The notes under the pieces were generated by a model that was given only the letters and a program-made list of their open reading frames with translations, had not been told where the DNA came from and did no database searches. Position numbers and translations under genes: made by a program. This document shows positions 1 to 8,735 of a DNA stretch of 64,000 bases, one piece after another. Position 1 is the stretch's first letter. Each line of letters begins with the position of its first letter. Source of the DNA: CAYQPF01 sp964419225 (GTDB lineage: Bacteria > Cloacimonadota > Cloacimonadia > Cloacimonadales > CAYQPF01); contig CAYQPF010000001.1 in the NCBI GenBank assembly GCA_964419225.1, positions 62,001-126,000 on the forward strand, written 5' to 3'.

Positions 1-1203
1 ACAAATGATCAGTTTGCAGGTATGCATTTTGATTATATGCTGGCAAATCCACCGTTTGGAGTGGAATGGAAGAAAGAAAAAGACATAATTGAAAAAGAGC
101 ATGAAAAACAAGGGTTTGGCGGTCGTTTCGGTGCAGGATTACCCAGGATAAATGATGGACAGTTATTGTTCATTATGCACATGATGCACAAAATGAAAGA
201 GACAAAGGAAGGTGGGACAAGGTTGTCGATAGTGTTTAACGGTTCTCCGCTGTTTACGGGTGGAGCAGGATCAGGAGAGAGTGAAATCCGACGCTGGATA
301 ATCGAAAATGATATGTTGGAAGCGATTATTGCTTTGCCTGATCAACTGTTTTACAATACCGGTATATCTACGTATTTATGGATAGTGACAAACAGAAAAG
401 ACCCAAAACGCAAAGGAAAAGTACAATTGGTCAATGCGGTGGGATTCTATAAGAAAATGCGAAAGAGTCTGGGGAATAAGCGGAATGAGATTAGTGAAGA
501 TCAGAGAGCAGAAATAGTACGGTTGTATGGTGAGTTTAGCGAGAGTGAGTTTGTCCGCATATATAAGAACACAGATTTTGCGTATAAGAGGATTACGGTG
601 GAGAGACCGTTGAAGCTTAATTTTGTAGTGGATGCTGAACATATCCGGAAAGTAAGAGATTGCAGTGCGTTTTCAGGATTGGCAGAAAGCAAAAAGCGTA
701 AGGACAAGGAAGTTGTTTTACAGGAAATAGAAGAAGGACGGAAACTTCAAGATAAGATAATAGAAGCACTGGAGAAATTAAGCAGTTTGGGAGTGGTACA
801 GAATCGGGATAAGTTTACCCATGAGTTGAAGGCAGTTTTGAAGAAAGTCGGGTTAGTATTGCCGGCACCTTTGCTGAAAGGAATTTTGAGTGCAATAGCA
901 GAAAGAGATGAAACGGCTGATGTATGCAAGGATGCCAAAGGCAAACCTGAAGCTGATCCTGAGTTACGTGATTATGAGAATGTGCCTTATGAAGATGAGA
1001 TTGATGCATATATGAAGCGGGAAGTTTTGCCACATGTGCCTGATGCCTGGGTGGATCATGAAAAGACCAAGGTCGGGTATGAGGTCAATTTCAACAGATA
1101 TTTCTATAAATATGTTCCACCTCGCCCTTTGAAGGAAATAGATGCAGAACTCAAAGCTATAGAAGCTGAGATAGCAGAGATGCTGGTTGGGGACTCGGAA
1201 TGA
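1..1203 (+). CDS. hsdM: Type I restriction-modification DNA methyltransferase HsdM (5'-partial)
   Basis: This is the C-terminal part of the modification subunit that transfers a methyl group from SAM to adenine N6 within the M2S1 (methylase) or R2M2S1 (restriction) complex. The reading frame is open from base 1, so the gene starts left of the window; the first in-window ATG is at 22. The N6-adenine methylase motif IV NPPF lies at 46-57, just inside the window, so the SAM-binding motif I and the N-terminal helical domain are missing. The visible end is a long charged, helical region (about residues 220-393) of the kind that docks onto HsdS in this family. The stop overlaps the start of hsdS (ATGA), which indicates translational coupling. 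It is partial because of the window edge, not visibly broken. Confidence in the family is high. Confidence 0.95.
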   Translation, partial: TNDQFAGMHFDYMLANPPFGVEWKKEKDIIEKEHEKQGFGGRFGAGLPRINDGQLLFIMHMMHKMKETKEGGTRLSIVFNGSPLFTGGAGSGESEIRRWIIENDMLEAIIALPDQLFYNTGISTYLWIVTNRKDPKRKGKVQLVNAVGFYKKMRKSLGNKRNEISEDQRAEIVRLYGEFSESEFVRIYKNTDFAYKRITVERPLKLNFVVDAEHIRKVRDCSAFSGLAESKKRKDKEVVLQEIEEGRKLQDKIIEALEKLSSLGVVQNRDKFTHELKAVLKKVGLVLPAPLLKGILSAIAERDETADVCKDAKGKPEADPELRDYENVPYEDEIDAYMKREVLPHVPDAWVDHEKTKVGYEVNFNRYFYKYVPPRPLKEIDAELKAIEAEIAEMLVGDSE

Positions 1204-2516
1204 ACTTAAAACCATATCCAAAATATAAACCAAGCGGGATTGAATGGCTGGGTGAGATACCGGAAGATTGGGAAATGACCAGATTGAGATTTATAACGAA
1301 AGTTAATCCAACAAAAGGAGAATTGAATGGATTAAACAAAGATGATTTGGTTAGCTTTTTGCCTATGGAAGAAATAAGCAGTGATGGAACTCACAGTGCA
1401 AAACTGGAAAAAAGATTGGGTGAAGTTGAATCTTCTTATACCTATTTTAGAGAAAATGATGTACTCTTTGCTAAAATAACGCCTTGTTTCGAGAATAATA
1501 AAGGAGCAATTGCCAAGAATCTGACCAATGGAATAGGTTTTGGAACCACGGAGCTTCATGTTTTACGATCATTATCAAAATGTTTTAATGAATTCCTCTA
1601 TTATATAACCATAAGCGATCCGTTTAGAAAATGGGGTTATTCGTATATGTATGGGGCTGGTGGACAGAAAAGAGTACCTGAAGAATTCATTAAAGACTAT
1701 TACCTACCTTTTCCAACAATAGGAATTCAACGTAAAATATCAGCCTTTTTAGATAGTGAAACCTCTCTCATAGATACACTTATTGCCAAGAAGCAAAGAC
1801 AGATTGAATTATTAAAAGAAAAGCGAATTGCTTTGATAACAAATGCAGTGACAAAAGGACTTGATCCCAATGTGAAAATGAAACCAAGCGGGATTGAATG
1901 GTTGGGAGAGATACCGGAAGAATGGAAAGCATCTGTGGTAAAAAGAGGATATTCAGTACAATTAGGTAAAATGCTGCAGAACAATAAGACCAATGATTCG
2001 GATGTTTTAGTTAATTACTTACGAGCAGTTCACATACAAAATGAAGGTATTAATACAAACGATCTGCCAGAAATGTGGGCATCAAAAGAGGAACTAACAC
2101 AGTATGGGGTTAGAATTGGTGACTTACTAATTTGCGAAGGTGGGGAAGCAGGCAGAAGTGCATTTTTATATGAACTTGAAAATGACTGTATTATTCAGAA
2201 TGCACTGCATCGGGTTCGCTCAAAGACTAACGAATTAAGGTATCTACACTATTTCTTACAAATAGTAAAAAATAGTGGTTGGATGGAAGTCTTATGTAAT
2301 AAAGCTACGATAATGCATTTTACCAGAGAAAAATTAGTAGATCTTGAAATAGTGCTTCCAAACAGAAAGGTACAAAAAGATATAACAGATTACCTCGATA
2401 AGGAAACTACTAAAATTGATAAAATGATGGGTAAAATTAATCATTCAATTTCATTGTTACAAGAATTTAGATCATCCTTGATAACAGATGTGGTTGCAGG
2501 GAAAATACAATGTTAA
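1200..2516 (+). CDS. hsdS: Type I restriction-modification specificity subunit HsdS
   Basis: HsdS recognises the bipartite DNA target and bridges two HsdM subunits. The 438-residue protein has the classic two-half layout: target recognition domain 1 (about residues 15-175), a conserved helical spacer (about 176-215), domain 2 (about 225-385) and a C-terminal helix. Each half opens with nearly the same motif, PSGIEWLGEIPEDW and PSGIEWLGEIPEEW, about 218 residues apart. The helical spacers are also similar (LLKEKRIALITNAVTKG and LLQEFRSSLITDVVAGK). It overlaps hsdM by 4 bases. The downstream ORF begins at or just after its stop, so all three are probably one transcript. The length fits a normal intact two-domain HsdS. 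The target sequence cannot be predicted from sequence alone. Confidence 0.95.
   Translation: MNLKPYPKYKPSGIEWLGEIPEDWEMTRLRFITKVNPTKGELNGLNKDDLVSFLPMEEISSDGTHSAKLEKRLGEVESSYTYFRENDVLFAKITPCFENNKGAIAKNLTNGIGFGTTELHVLRSLSKCFNEFLYYITISDPFRKWGYSYMYGAGGQKRVPEEFIKDYYLPFPTIGIQRKISAFLDSETSLIDTLIAKKQRQIELLKEKRIALITNAVTKGLDPNVKMKPSGIEWLGEIPEEWKASVVKRGYSVQLGKMLQNNKTNDSDVLVNYLRAVHIQNEGINTNDLPEMWASKEELTQYGVRIGDLLICEGGEAGRSAFLYELENDCIIQNALHRVRSKTNELRYLHYFLQIVKNSGWMEVLCNKATIMHFTREKLVDLEIVLPNRKVQKDITDYLDKETTKIDKMMGKINHSISLLQEFRSSLITDVVAGKIQC
1227..1271 (+). repeat. Intragenic direct repeat, hsdS copy 1
   Basis: About 45 bases at the start of recognition domain 1, nearly identical to 1881-1925 (three or four mismatches by eye). 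It encodes the PSGIEWLGEIP motif. The spacing is 654 bases, a multiple of three, so recombination between the copies would keep the frame. Confidence 0.85.
1881..1925 (+). repeat. Intragenic direct repeat, hsdS copy 2
   Basis: Second copy of the 45-base repeat, at the start of recognition domain 2. It is the same strand and frame as copy 1. Confidence 0.85.
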
Positions 2517-2527
2517 TAGGGGAAGTT

Positions 2528-3664
2528 ATGAAATGTTTACACAGTGGGAAATGTTTTTGTGGAGAATATTGTGCTAATAATCTAAGGAATAGACAAAGGA
2601 GTTTTGGAGGCTATTGTTATAGGCTAAAATATCGATCTTGGTATAGACATTTTTCATACTTTATACCTATTGCAAAATTAAGTGTAAAAGGAGAAAAATA
2701 CAATCAAAAATACGATTATCTGAATTCAAAATCATGTACTTGCATTTCAATTTATGATTTTATCAGAGCCACTCTTACATTGGGATCTTTAGATAGTTCC
2801 TCTTGTTATAAACGGAGTTTTCGATTACATTCATTCAGATTAGGAGCGTGTTTATCAGCAATTTCATTACTAGAGTTTGATGGTAATCTTAAACTAAATA
2901 AGGATTATAATGAGTTAGACCTTTCTGAGAAAATATTTGTAAACTATTGGTATGGCATGATTTTTACTAAAATTGTAGCTGAACAAATATTTCTAGTACC
3001 TTGGTTAGGATTTGTAGATAATTGCCCTGTTAAAATTGAAAAAGATGATGAAGAAACAAAGTCAAGACCTGACTACGTTGGATTAGATATAAATAGTGGA
3101 TGGCATGTTTTCGAAGCCAAAGGAACAAAAAATAAAACAAAAGACATGGAAAATAGAGCAATAACACAAGCTAAAATGATTAAAAAGATAGCTAATAAAA
3201 AACCTAAAACCAGTAATGCTTGCATTGCTGAATTATCTGCATCAGGAGTGAAAATATATCTTTATGATCCTGTTCCAGACGATGATGAACATAATGGGAA
3301 TAATGGTGACAATGTTGAAGGAGATCACAAAGCTTTTCTAAAGGCATATTATCAGTCATTAATTTCATTTATTATAGAAAATGATAATGAACAAACTTCT
3401 TTTAAAGTTGGCGAATATTCTTTTATTGGACGTAAGTCAATATTACTTGGTAACGAGATAACAATAGCCTTACCTCAAGAAATAATTAAATATCCAGAAG
3501 CAGCAGACCGTTTTTGTAAGCAATTGTTTGAAACAGATGAAGTCTCTTATGATTTGCCAACACAATATAGCAGTATTGGACTTGATGGGGTATTAGTGTT
3601 TTCTAAAAAGCCATTTGAGATAGTTCCCGAAGAAGTAAGCAAATTGTCAACAATCTTAAAGTGA
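2528..3664 (+). CDS. PD-(D/E)xK-like ORF in the type I RM operon, function unknown
   Basis: I do not recognise the family. The likely start is the ATG at 2528, which has an AGGGGA ribosome site four bases upstream. The ATG at 2510 overlaps hsdS and lies upstream of that site. The 378-residue protein has a cysteine-rich N-terminus (Cys 3, 9, 11 and 15), a helical middle and, near residues 185-205, the pattern RPDYVGLD followed by WHVFEAKGT. This PD...ExK arrangement is the signature of the PD-(D/E)xK nuclease fold, and it is followed by a helix rich in Gln and Lys (ITQAKMIKKIA). No membrane segment or signal peptide is seen. Sitting directly after hsdS suggests a defence-related nuclease or accessory factor, but that is inference. 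The region is more AT-rich than its neighbours, which fits horizontal acquisition. Confidence 0.7.
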   Translation: MKCLHSGKCFCGEYCANNLRNRQRSFGGYCYRLKYRSWYRHFSYFIPIAKLSVKGEKYNQKYDYLNSKSCTCISIYDFIRATLTLGSLDSSSCYKRSFRLHSFRLGACLSAISLLEFDGNLKLNKDYNELDLSEKIFVNYWYGMIFTKIVAEQIFLVPWLGFVDNCPVKIEKDDEETKSRPDYVGLDINSGWHVFEAKGTKNKTKDMENRAITQAKMIKKIANKKPKTSNACIAELSASGVKIYLYDPVPDDDEHNGNNGDNVEGDHKAFLKAYYQSLISFIIENDNEQTSFKVGEYSFIGRKSILLGNEITIALPQEIIKYPEAADRFCKQLFETDEVSYDLPTQYSSIGLDGVLVFSKKPFEIVPEEVSKLSTILK

Positions 3665-3770
3665 CAAATTCAACAAACCTGTTGACAACAAATCTAAGAA
3701 TTAGTTGTTTTATTTAAGAGAAATAGTTTGAGATAGTTAGAGAGAAAAGCAAAAAAGGGATGAGCAAAGA

Positions 3771-4919
3771 ATGAGTACATTACCGTTGAACAGGGAGATA
3801 CTTTTTTGGGGAATGGAGCGATCCGGGCTGAATGAAGAAGCATTGGAGGAGAAGTTTCCCAAGATAAGGAAATGGATAAGCGGAGCGACAGAGCCGACTT
3901 TCAAGCAATTGGAAGATTTGGCGAAGGCTGTGTTTATACCATTCGGCTATTTTTTTCTGTCTAAACCTCCGGCTGAGAAGTTACCCATTCCATTTTATCG
4001 TACTGTTAAAAGTGGTGAGAATAATCAGATCAGTCCCAATCTTTTAGAGACAATTTATGCCATGCAGAGACGGCAAATCTGGCTACAGGAATACAAAATA
4101 GAGAATGAATATGAACCGTTGGAGTATGTAGCTTCTGCAGGGGAAAAAGAAAGTCCGGTGAAAGTAGCGGAAGAGATAAGAAAGGTGCTTGGACTGGAAG
4201 AGAACTGGACTTGCTCTTTACCCAATAAGGATGAAGCACTAAGACATTTCAGATATGTAATTGAAAATGCCGGAATAACAGTCATGGCAAATGGAATTGT
4301 GGAAAACAATACGCACAGAAGATTGAGTGTGAAAGAGTTTCGGGGTTTTGTGTTGGTGGATAAATATGCACCCCTGATCTTTGTGAATAATTCCGACAGC
4401 AAGGCAGCCCAAATGTTTACGCTGGCACATGAACTGGCACATGTTTGGTTTGGGAGTAGCGGGGTATTTGATTTAAGGCAATTACAGCCTTCTGAGGATG
4501 TGAAAGAGATTGTGTGTAATCAGGTCGCAGCAGAATTGTTGATATCGACGAGATTGGTCAGGCATACCTGGGAAAAGACAGAGAATAAGAATGAGATTTA
4601 CCGAGATATGGCAAAGAAGTTCAAGGTAAGCGAGATTGTGGTAGCGAGAAGATTGCAGGATTGTGGATTTATTACAAAGGAAGAGTTTTTGACATTTTAT
4701 GATGAATACATAGAGAAACTGAAGAATATTACAAAAGTAAAACAAGGTGGAGGTGATTTTCTAAATAATCAGAATCTCCGCGTTAATAAGCAATTTATGA
4801 GTCTTGTTCTTCAGGCATTGGGTGAAGGGAAGATACAATACACAGAAGCATATCGGCTGACAGGTTTACACAGAAAATCTTTCGAGGATTTTGCGTTTAG
4901 AGTAACAGGGAAGCCCTGA
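3771..4919 (+). CDS. ImmA/IrrE-family metallopeptidase with XRE-like N-terminus
   Basis: A 382-residue protein combining a short helical, XRE-like N-terminal region (about residues 5-65) with an ImmA/IrrE-type zinc peptidase domain. The zinc motif HELAH is at residues 220-224 in the context FTLAHELAHVWFG. In this family such proteins act as antitoxins or as regulators that cleave a partner repressor. The stop overlaps the start of the PIN-protein gene by one base (TGATG), so the two are translationally coupled. The 106 bases upstream contain a TTGACA (3682-3687) and an imperfect inverted pair (AACAAATCTAA, TTAGTTGTT) that could be an autoregulatory operator; this is inference. The pair interrupts the hsdS-to-hsdR order, as toxin-antitoxin-like modules often do in restriction islands. 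Confidence 0.85.
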   Translation: MSTLPLNREILFWGMERSGLNEEALEEKFPKIRKWISGATEPTFKQLEDLAKAVFIPFGYFFLSKPPAEKLPIPFYRTVKSGENNQISPNLLETIYAMQRRQIWLQEYKIENEYEPLEYVASAGEKESPVKVAEEIRKVLGLEENWTCSLPNKDEALRHFRYVIENAGITVMANGIVENNTHRRLSVKEFRGFVLVDKYAPLIFVNNSDSKAAQMFTLAHELAHVWFGSSGVFDLRQLQPSEDVKEIVCNQVAAELLISTRLVRHTWEKTENKNEIYRDMAKKFKVSEIVVARRLQDCGFITKEEFLTFYDEYIEKLKNITKVKQGGGDFLNNQNLRVNKQFMSLVLQALGEGKIQYTEAYRLTGLHRKSFEDFAFRVTGKP

Positions 4920-5410
4920 TGACAGATGAACCAGTCTTTGTTTTAGATGCGAATGTATTTATCGGAGCAAAGAATGGTTATTATGCATTTGATATAGTGC
5001 CGGCATTTTGGGAAAAACTGATTGAGTATGCCTCAGAAGGAAGAATTGCCAGTACAATTCAGGTATGGGAAGAGCTTACAATTGGAAGTGATGAGCTGGT
5101 AGAATGGGTTAAACACAACTTTAAGAATTATTTTTTACACACTGATAATATGTTCGTTATCGAAGCATATACGAAAATTATAAATTGGGTACAGAGTGAA
5201 AATTATTTAGATGCAGTAAAAGAGGATTTTGCCAAAATAGCAGATGGGTGGATAATCGCTTATGCAATGGCACATAATGGAATAGTGGTAACGCATGAAA
5301 TGCCAAGTCTGAGCAAAAAGAAGATACCGATGCCCAATATTTGTGAGGTATTTGGGGTGAAGTATGTGAATACATTTGAGATGATGCGAATGCTGGGAGT
5401 GAAGCTGTAA
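4919..5410 (+). CDS. DUF4411-like PIN-domain protein (putative ribonuclease toxin)
   Basis: A 163-residue protein starting VFVLDANVFIGAKN, the first strand and acidic residue of a PIN-like nuclease (D9). Further candidate acidic positions are in QVWEEL (about residues 50-55) and IADGW (about 116-120). The overall pattern matches the DUF4411 family, which is known to sit beside XRE/ImmA proteins. The likely role is RNA cleavage held in check by the upstream protein; the pairing is supported by the one-base overlap, the activity is inferred. The last PIN acid is not obvious in the segment GIVVTHE, so catalysis is uncertain. Confidence 0.8.
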   Translation: MTDEPVFVLDANVFIGAKNGYYAFDIVPAFWEKLIEYASEGRIASTIQVWEELTIGSDELVEWVKHNFKNYFLHTDNMFVIEAYTKIINWVQSENYLDAVKEDFAKIADGWIIAYAMAHNGIVVTHEMPSLSKKKIPMPNICEVFGVKYVNTFEMMRMLGVKL

Positions 5411-5430
5411 GTAAGGTTAGGTGTCAGGGC

Positions 5431-5565
5431 CCAATGTCATTAACTTAAGCTGGATAGACTGGCTTTGGCTCAACTTTCCACATGGAACGCTGGCTTTAGC
5501 CGGTAATTCTGTATGCTTTAGCTTACGGAAAAAACTATCATTTTCCCTTAAGTCAATGACATTGG
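5431..5565 (+). mobile_element. MITE-like 135-bp element with 18-bp inverted ends
   Basis: The left end CCAATGTCATTAACTTAA (5431-5448) matches the reverse complement of the right end TTAAGTCAATGACATTGG (5548-5565) at 17 of 18 positions. The interior is about 99 bases and has no credible gene; an 86-codon open frame across it (5421-5681) reads through repeats and looks accidental. Both sides are family B repeat (TCAGG at 5424-5428 and 5566-5570), so the element seems to have landed inside a repeat. It could be a miniature or remnant of an insertion sequence; no transposase is in the window. Confidence 0.65.
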
Positions 5566-5593
5566 TCAGGTGCCAGGTGTCGGGTGTCAGTGG
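5566..5593 (+). repeat. Dispersed repeat family B, copy 1
   Basis: Imperfect reiterations of a CAGGTGTC-type unit ending in GTGTCAGTGGAAGGAAGG. Other copies are at 26186, about 51730 and 51869. The rest of the gap before hsdR (5594-5726) shows no gene or clear structure. Confidence 0.7.
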
Positions 5594-5726
5594 AAGGAAG
5601 GAAAAGAGAGTGCTTAACCACCACGTCAGGATTAGATTCCAGCATTATTTTGTTGCCACCACTCCGCCGGAAAGGAATTAAGATGTGGGCAGATAATATT
5701 TTAGATGCTTAAAAGATAGAGGACAA

Positions 5727-8684
5727 ATGAATTACAATGAGAAATGTTATGAAGAGGTTTTGGAAGAAACACTATTAGAGTCGGGATATATTAAGTCAGA
5801 GATTACAGAATATCACAAGGCAAGGGCATTATTTCCTGAGCAGATAATATCGTTTATACAGTCAACTCAACCAAAAGAGTGGGAATATTTGTATAATTTG
5901 CATAAAGAAAATACCGGAGCTGTGATTATTGAGGATTTAGGCAAGGCACTTAATTCTGAGTATGAGGGATGTCTATATGTGTTAAGGCATGGATTCAAGT
6001 GTTATGGAAAGACACTTAAGACTGCATATTTTGCTCCGGTTAGTAATCTGAATCCGGAAATACAAAGACTCTATGATGCTAACAGGCTGAGTATTACTCG
6101 TCAACTCATGTATTCGGAAAAAAATAATAACAGTCTGGACATGGTTATCAGTCTGAATGGGATACCGATTATAACATTAGAGTTGAAGAATCCTTTAACA
6201 GGGCAGACCTGGCGGAATGCTATTCATCAGTATAAGCATGACAGAGATCCGGGAGAGTTACTGTTCCAATTCAAGAAGAGAACACTTGCCCATTTTGCAG
6301 CAGATCCTGATGAAATATATATGACAACGAGATTATCAGGAAAAGAAACACGCTTCTTACCATTTAACAAGGGATTGAATCAAGGAGCAGGTAATCCGCC
6401 TAACCCCAAGGGATACAAAACAGCATATCTTGCTGAAGAAATTTTACAAAAGGATAGTTTATTAGAAATAATTGCCCGGTTCTTACATTTACAAGTGGAA
6501 GAAAAAATGTTGGGTACACGTAAAATACGCAGAGAAAGTTTGATTTTTCCCAGATATCATCAGTTAGATTGTGTAAGAAGGATAATTACTGATGCCGGAA
6601 GTGAAGGAAGCGGGAAGAGTTACTTAATACAACATTCGGCAGGAAGCGGGAAAAGCAATACAATTGCCTGGCTGGCACACAGACTGGCGAGTCTGCATAA
6701 TGAGCAGGATAAGAGAGTTTTTGATTCTGTTGTGGTAGTAACAGACAGACTGGTACTTGATCAACAGTTACAGGACACAATTTATCAGTTTGAGCACAAA
6801 TATGGAGTTGTTTGTAAGATAAATGAAGACTCGACACAGTTGGCAGAATGTTTGAAAAACGGGACTCCGATAATAATAACAACTTTACAGAAATTTCCTT
6901 ATGTCACAGAAAAAGTGGGAGCTTTACCCCAAAGAAAATATGCAGTAATAATAGATGAGGCACACAGTTCACAGAGCGGAGAAAGAGCGACTGAGTTGAA
7001 AGGAGTATTAGGAGAAAATACGAATAGAGAGGTTGAGGATTATGAAGACGTCATCAATCAGAATATGCAGAAGAGGGGACATCAGCCGAATATAAGTTTT
7101 TTTGCATTTACGGCAACACCTAAGTATAAGACACTGGAAGTTTTTGGAACAGCCCAAAAAGGAGAAACACCCGCAAGTTTTCACATTTACAGCATGAGAC
7201 AGGCAATAGAAGAGGGCTTTATTCATGATGTATTAAAATACTACACAACTTACAAGACATATTTTGGCTTAATAAAATCAATTGAAGATGATCCGGAAGT
7301 AGATAAGCATAAAGCAGCCCGGGAATTGGCACGCTTCATGAGTATGCATCCTTATAATATATCACAAAAGACGGAAGTGATGATAGAGCATTTCCGCAGG
7401 CATACAAGGCATAAAATCGGCGGGAAAGCGAAGGCAATGGTGGTGACATCATCACGATTACATGCAGTCAGATACAAGCAATCCTTTGATGAATATCTAC
7501 TGAGAAAAGGATATACAGATATAAGGACATTAGTTGCTTTTTCAGGAGAAGTAATTGATCCAGATGCTCCAGATTGTACCTATACAGAGCAGGGGATGAA
7601 TCAGGGAGTCAGAGAAAAGGAATTGCCGGAACGCTTTGGGTCGGATGAATATCAAATTCTGATAGTAGCTGAGAAATATCAAACCGGATTTGATCAGCCC
7701 TTGTTACACACAATGTATGTGGATAAGCGGTTGGATGGAATACAAGCCGTACAAACATTATCCAGATTGAATCGCATACATTCAGGAAAAGAAGATACAT
7801 TTGTTTTAGATTTTTATAATGAGAGTGATGGCATTGCAGAGGCATTCCAGCCATACTTTGAAACGACAAAGGTTGGCGAGAGAGTAGATGTTCACCAACT
7901 TTATGAAATAAAAATAAAGCTGGAAGCAGCACATGTTTTCTTTACAGAAGAAGTAGAAGAATTTGCACGGACATATTATAAACCTGTTAAGTATCACAAC
8001 CCACAGGATCATGTTAAGTTAAACCGTTGTCTTGATCCGGCAGTGGAAAGGTATTTGGGGTTGAGCGTGGAAGAACAGGATGAGTTTAAACGAAGTTTGA
8101 CAGCATTTAGAAATCTTTACTCATTCATTTCGCAGATAATACCATTTCAGGATTCTGATTTGGAGAAATTATATACTTATGTTCGCTTTCTAATAGCTAA
8201 ACTACCTAAAGGTGCAAAAGGGATTGTATATCATTTCGATGATGAAGTCGCTTTGAAATACTATAGATTGCAAAAGATAATGGAGGGATCTATAACACTT
8301 GAAACGGGAATTGGAGGAGAGGTTTCGGGGCCTTTGGAAGTAGGAACAGGTAAAGTCAAGGGCGAGTTAGTTGAATTATCAGAATTGATTAATATTTTGA
8401 ATGAGAGATTTGGTACTAATTTTACGACAGCAGATCAATTGTTTTTTGATTCTTTGAAGGAAGATGCTTTGGCTAATGACAAACTGCGTCAGGCAGCAGT
8501 TGTGAACACACTGGAGAATTTTGGAATAGTATTTCAAAAGCAATTGGAAGATATATTAATTAACCGGTTAGATCAGAATCAGACGATAGCACAGAAATTC
8601 TTTAATGAAGATGATTTTAAAAGAATAATAAGTCATACCTTGATGAAACAGGTGTATAAAGCAATCAATGAGGAGAAAGTCTGA
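5727..8684 (+). CDS. hsdR: Type I restriction endonuclease subunit HsdR
   Basis: This is the ATP-dependent motor and nuclease subunit of the type I restriction complex. It translocates DNA toward the bound MTase and cuts at a distance. The 985 residues show, in order, the N-terminal PD-(D/E)xK nuclease (D138, E152, K154 in ITLELKN), helicase motif I HSAGSGKS (303-310), motif II DEAH (410-413), motif III FTATPK (461-466), a second RecA-like domain ending near TLSRLNRIH, and a C-terminal helical region for binding HsdM. The length fits the family. All key motifs are present, so the enzyme should be active. It is separated from hsdS by about 3.2 kb of inserted genes and follows the repeat/MITE block, so its transcription may not come from the hsdM promoter. 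Confidence 0.96.
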   Translation: MNYNEKCYEEVLEETLLESGYIKSEITEYHKARALFPEQIISFIQSTQPKEWEYLYNLHKENTGAVIIEDLGKALNSEYEGCLYVLRHGFKCYGKTLKTAYFAPVSNLNPEIQRLYDANRLSITRQLMYSEKNNNSLDMVISLNGIPIITLELKNPLTGQTWRNAIHQYKHDRDPGELLFQFKKRTLAHFAADPDEIYMTTRLSGKETRFLPFNKGLNQGAGNPPNPKGYKTAYLAEEILQKDSLLEIIARFLHLQVEEKMLGTRKIRRESLIFPRYHQLDCVRRIITDAGSEGSGKSYLIQHSAGSGKSNTIAWLAHRLASLHNEQDKRVFDSVVVVTDRLVLDQQLQDTIYQFEHKYGVVCKINEDSTQLAECLKNGTPIIITTLQKFPYVTEKVGALPQRKYAVIIDEAHSSQSGERATELKGVLGENTNREVEDYEDVINQNMQKRGHQPNISFFAFTATPKYKTLEVFGTAQKGETPASFHIYSMRQAIEEGFIHDVLKYYTTYKTYFGLIKSIEDDPEVDKHKAARELARFMSMHPYNISQKTEVMIEHFRRHTRHKIGGKAKAMVVTSSRLHAVRYKQSFDEYLLRKGYTDIRTLVAFSGEVIDPDAPDCTYTEQGMNQGVREKELPERFGSDEYQILIVAEKYQTGFDQPLLHTMYVDKRLDGIQAVQTLSRLNRIHSGKEDTFVLDFYNESDGIAEAFQPYFETTKVGERVDVHQLYEIKIKLEAAHVFFTEEVEEFARTYYKPVKYHNPQDHVKLNRCLDPAVERYLGLSVEEQDEFKRSLTAFRNLYSFISQIIPFQDSDLEKLYTYVRFLIAKLPKGAKGIVYHFDDEVALKYYRLQKIMEGSITLETGIGGEVSGPLEVGTGKVKGELVELSELINILNERFGTNFTTADQLFFDSLKEDALANDKLRQAAVVNTLENFGIVFQKQLEDILINRLDQNQTIAQKFFNEDDFKRIISHTLMKQVYKAINEEKV

Positions 8685-8735
8685 ACCAGCAAAGAGATGT
8701 TGATAGTTGATAGTTGAGAGTTGGGGGGAGGTGCC

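Noticed and set aside
5421..5681. An 86-codon open frame between the PIN gene and hsdR.
   Set aside because: It crosses the MITE-like element and family B repeat, lacks a ribosome site and encodes no recognisable domain.
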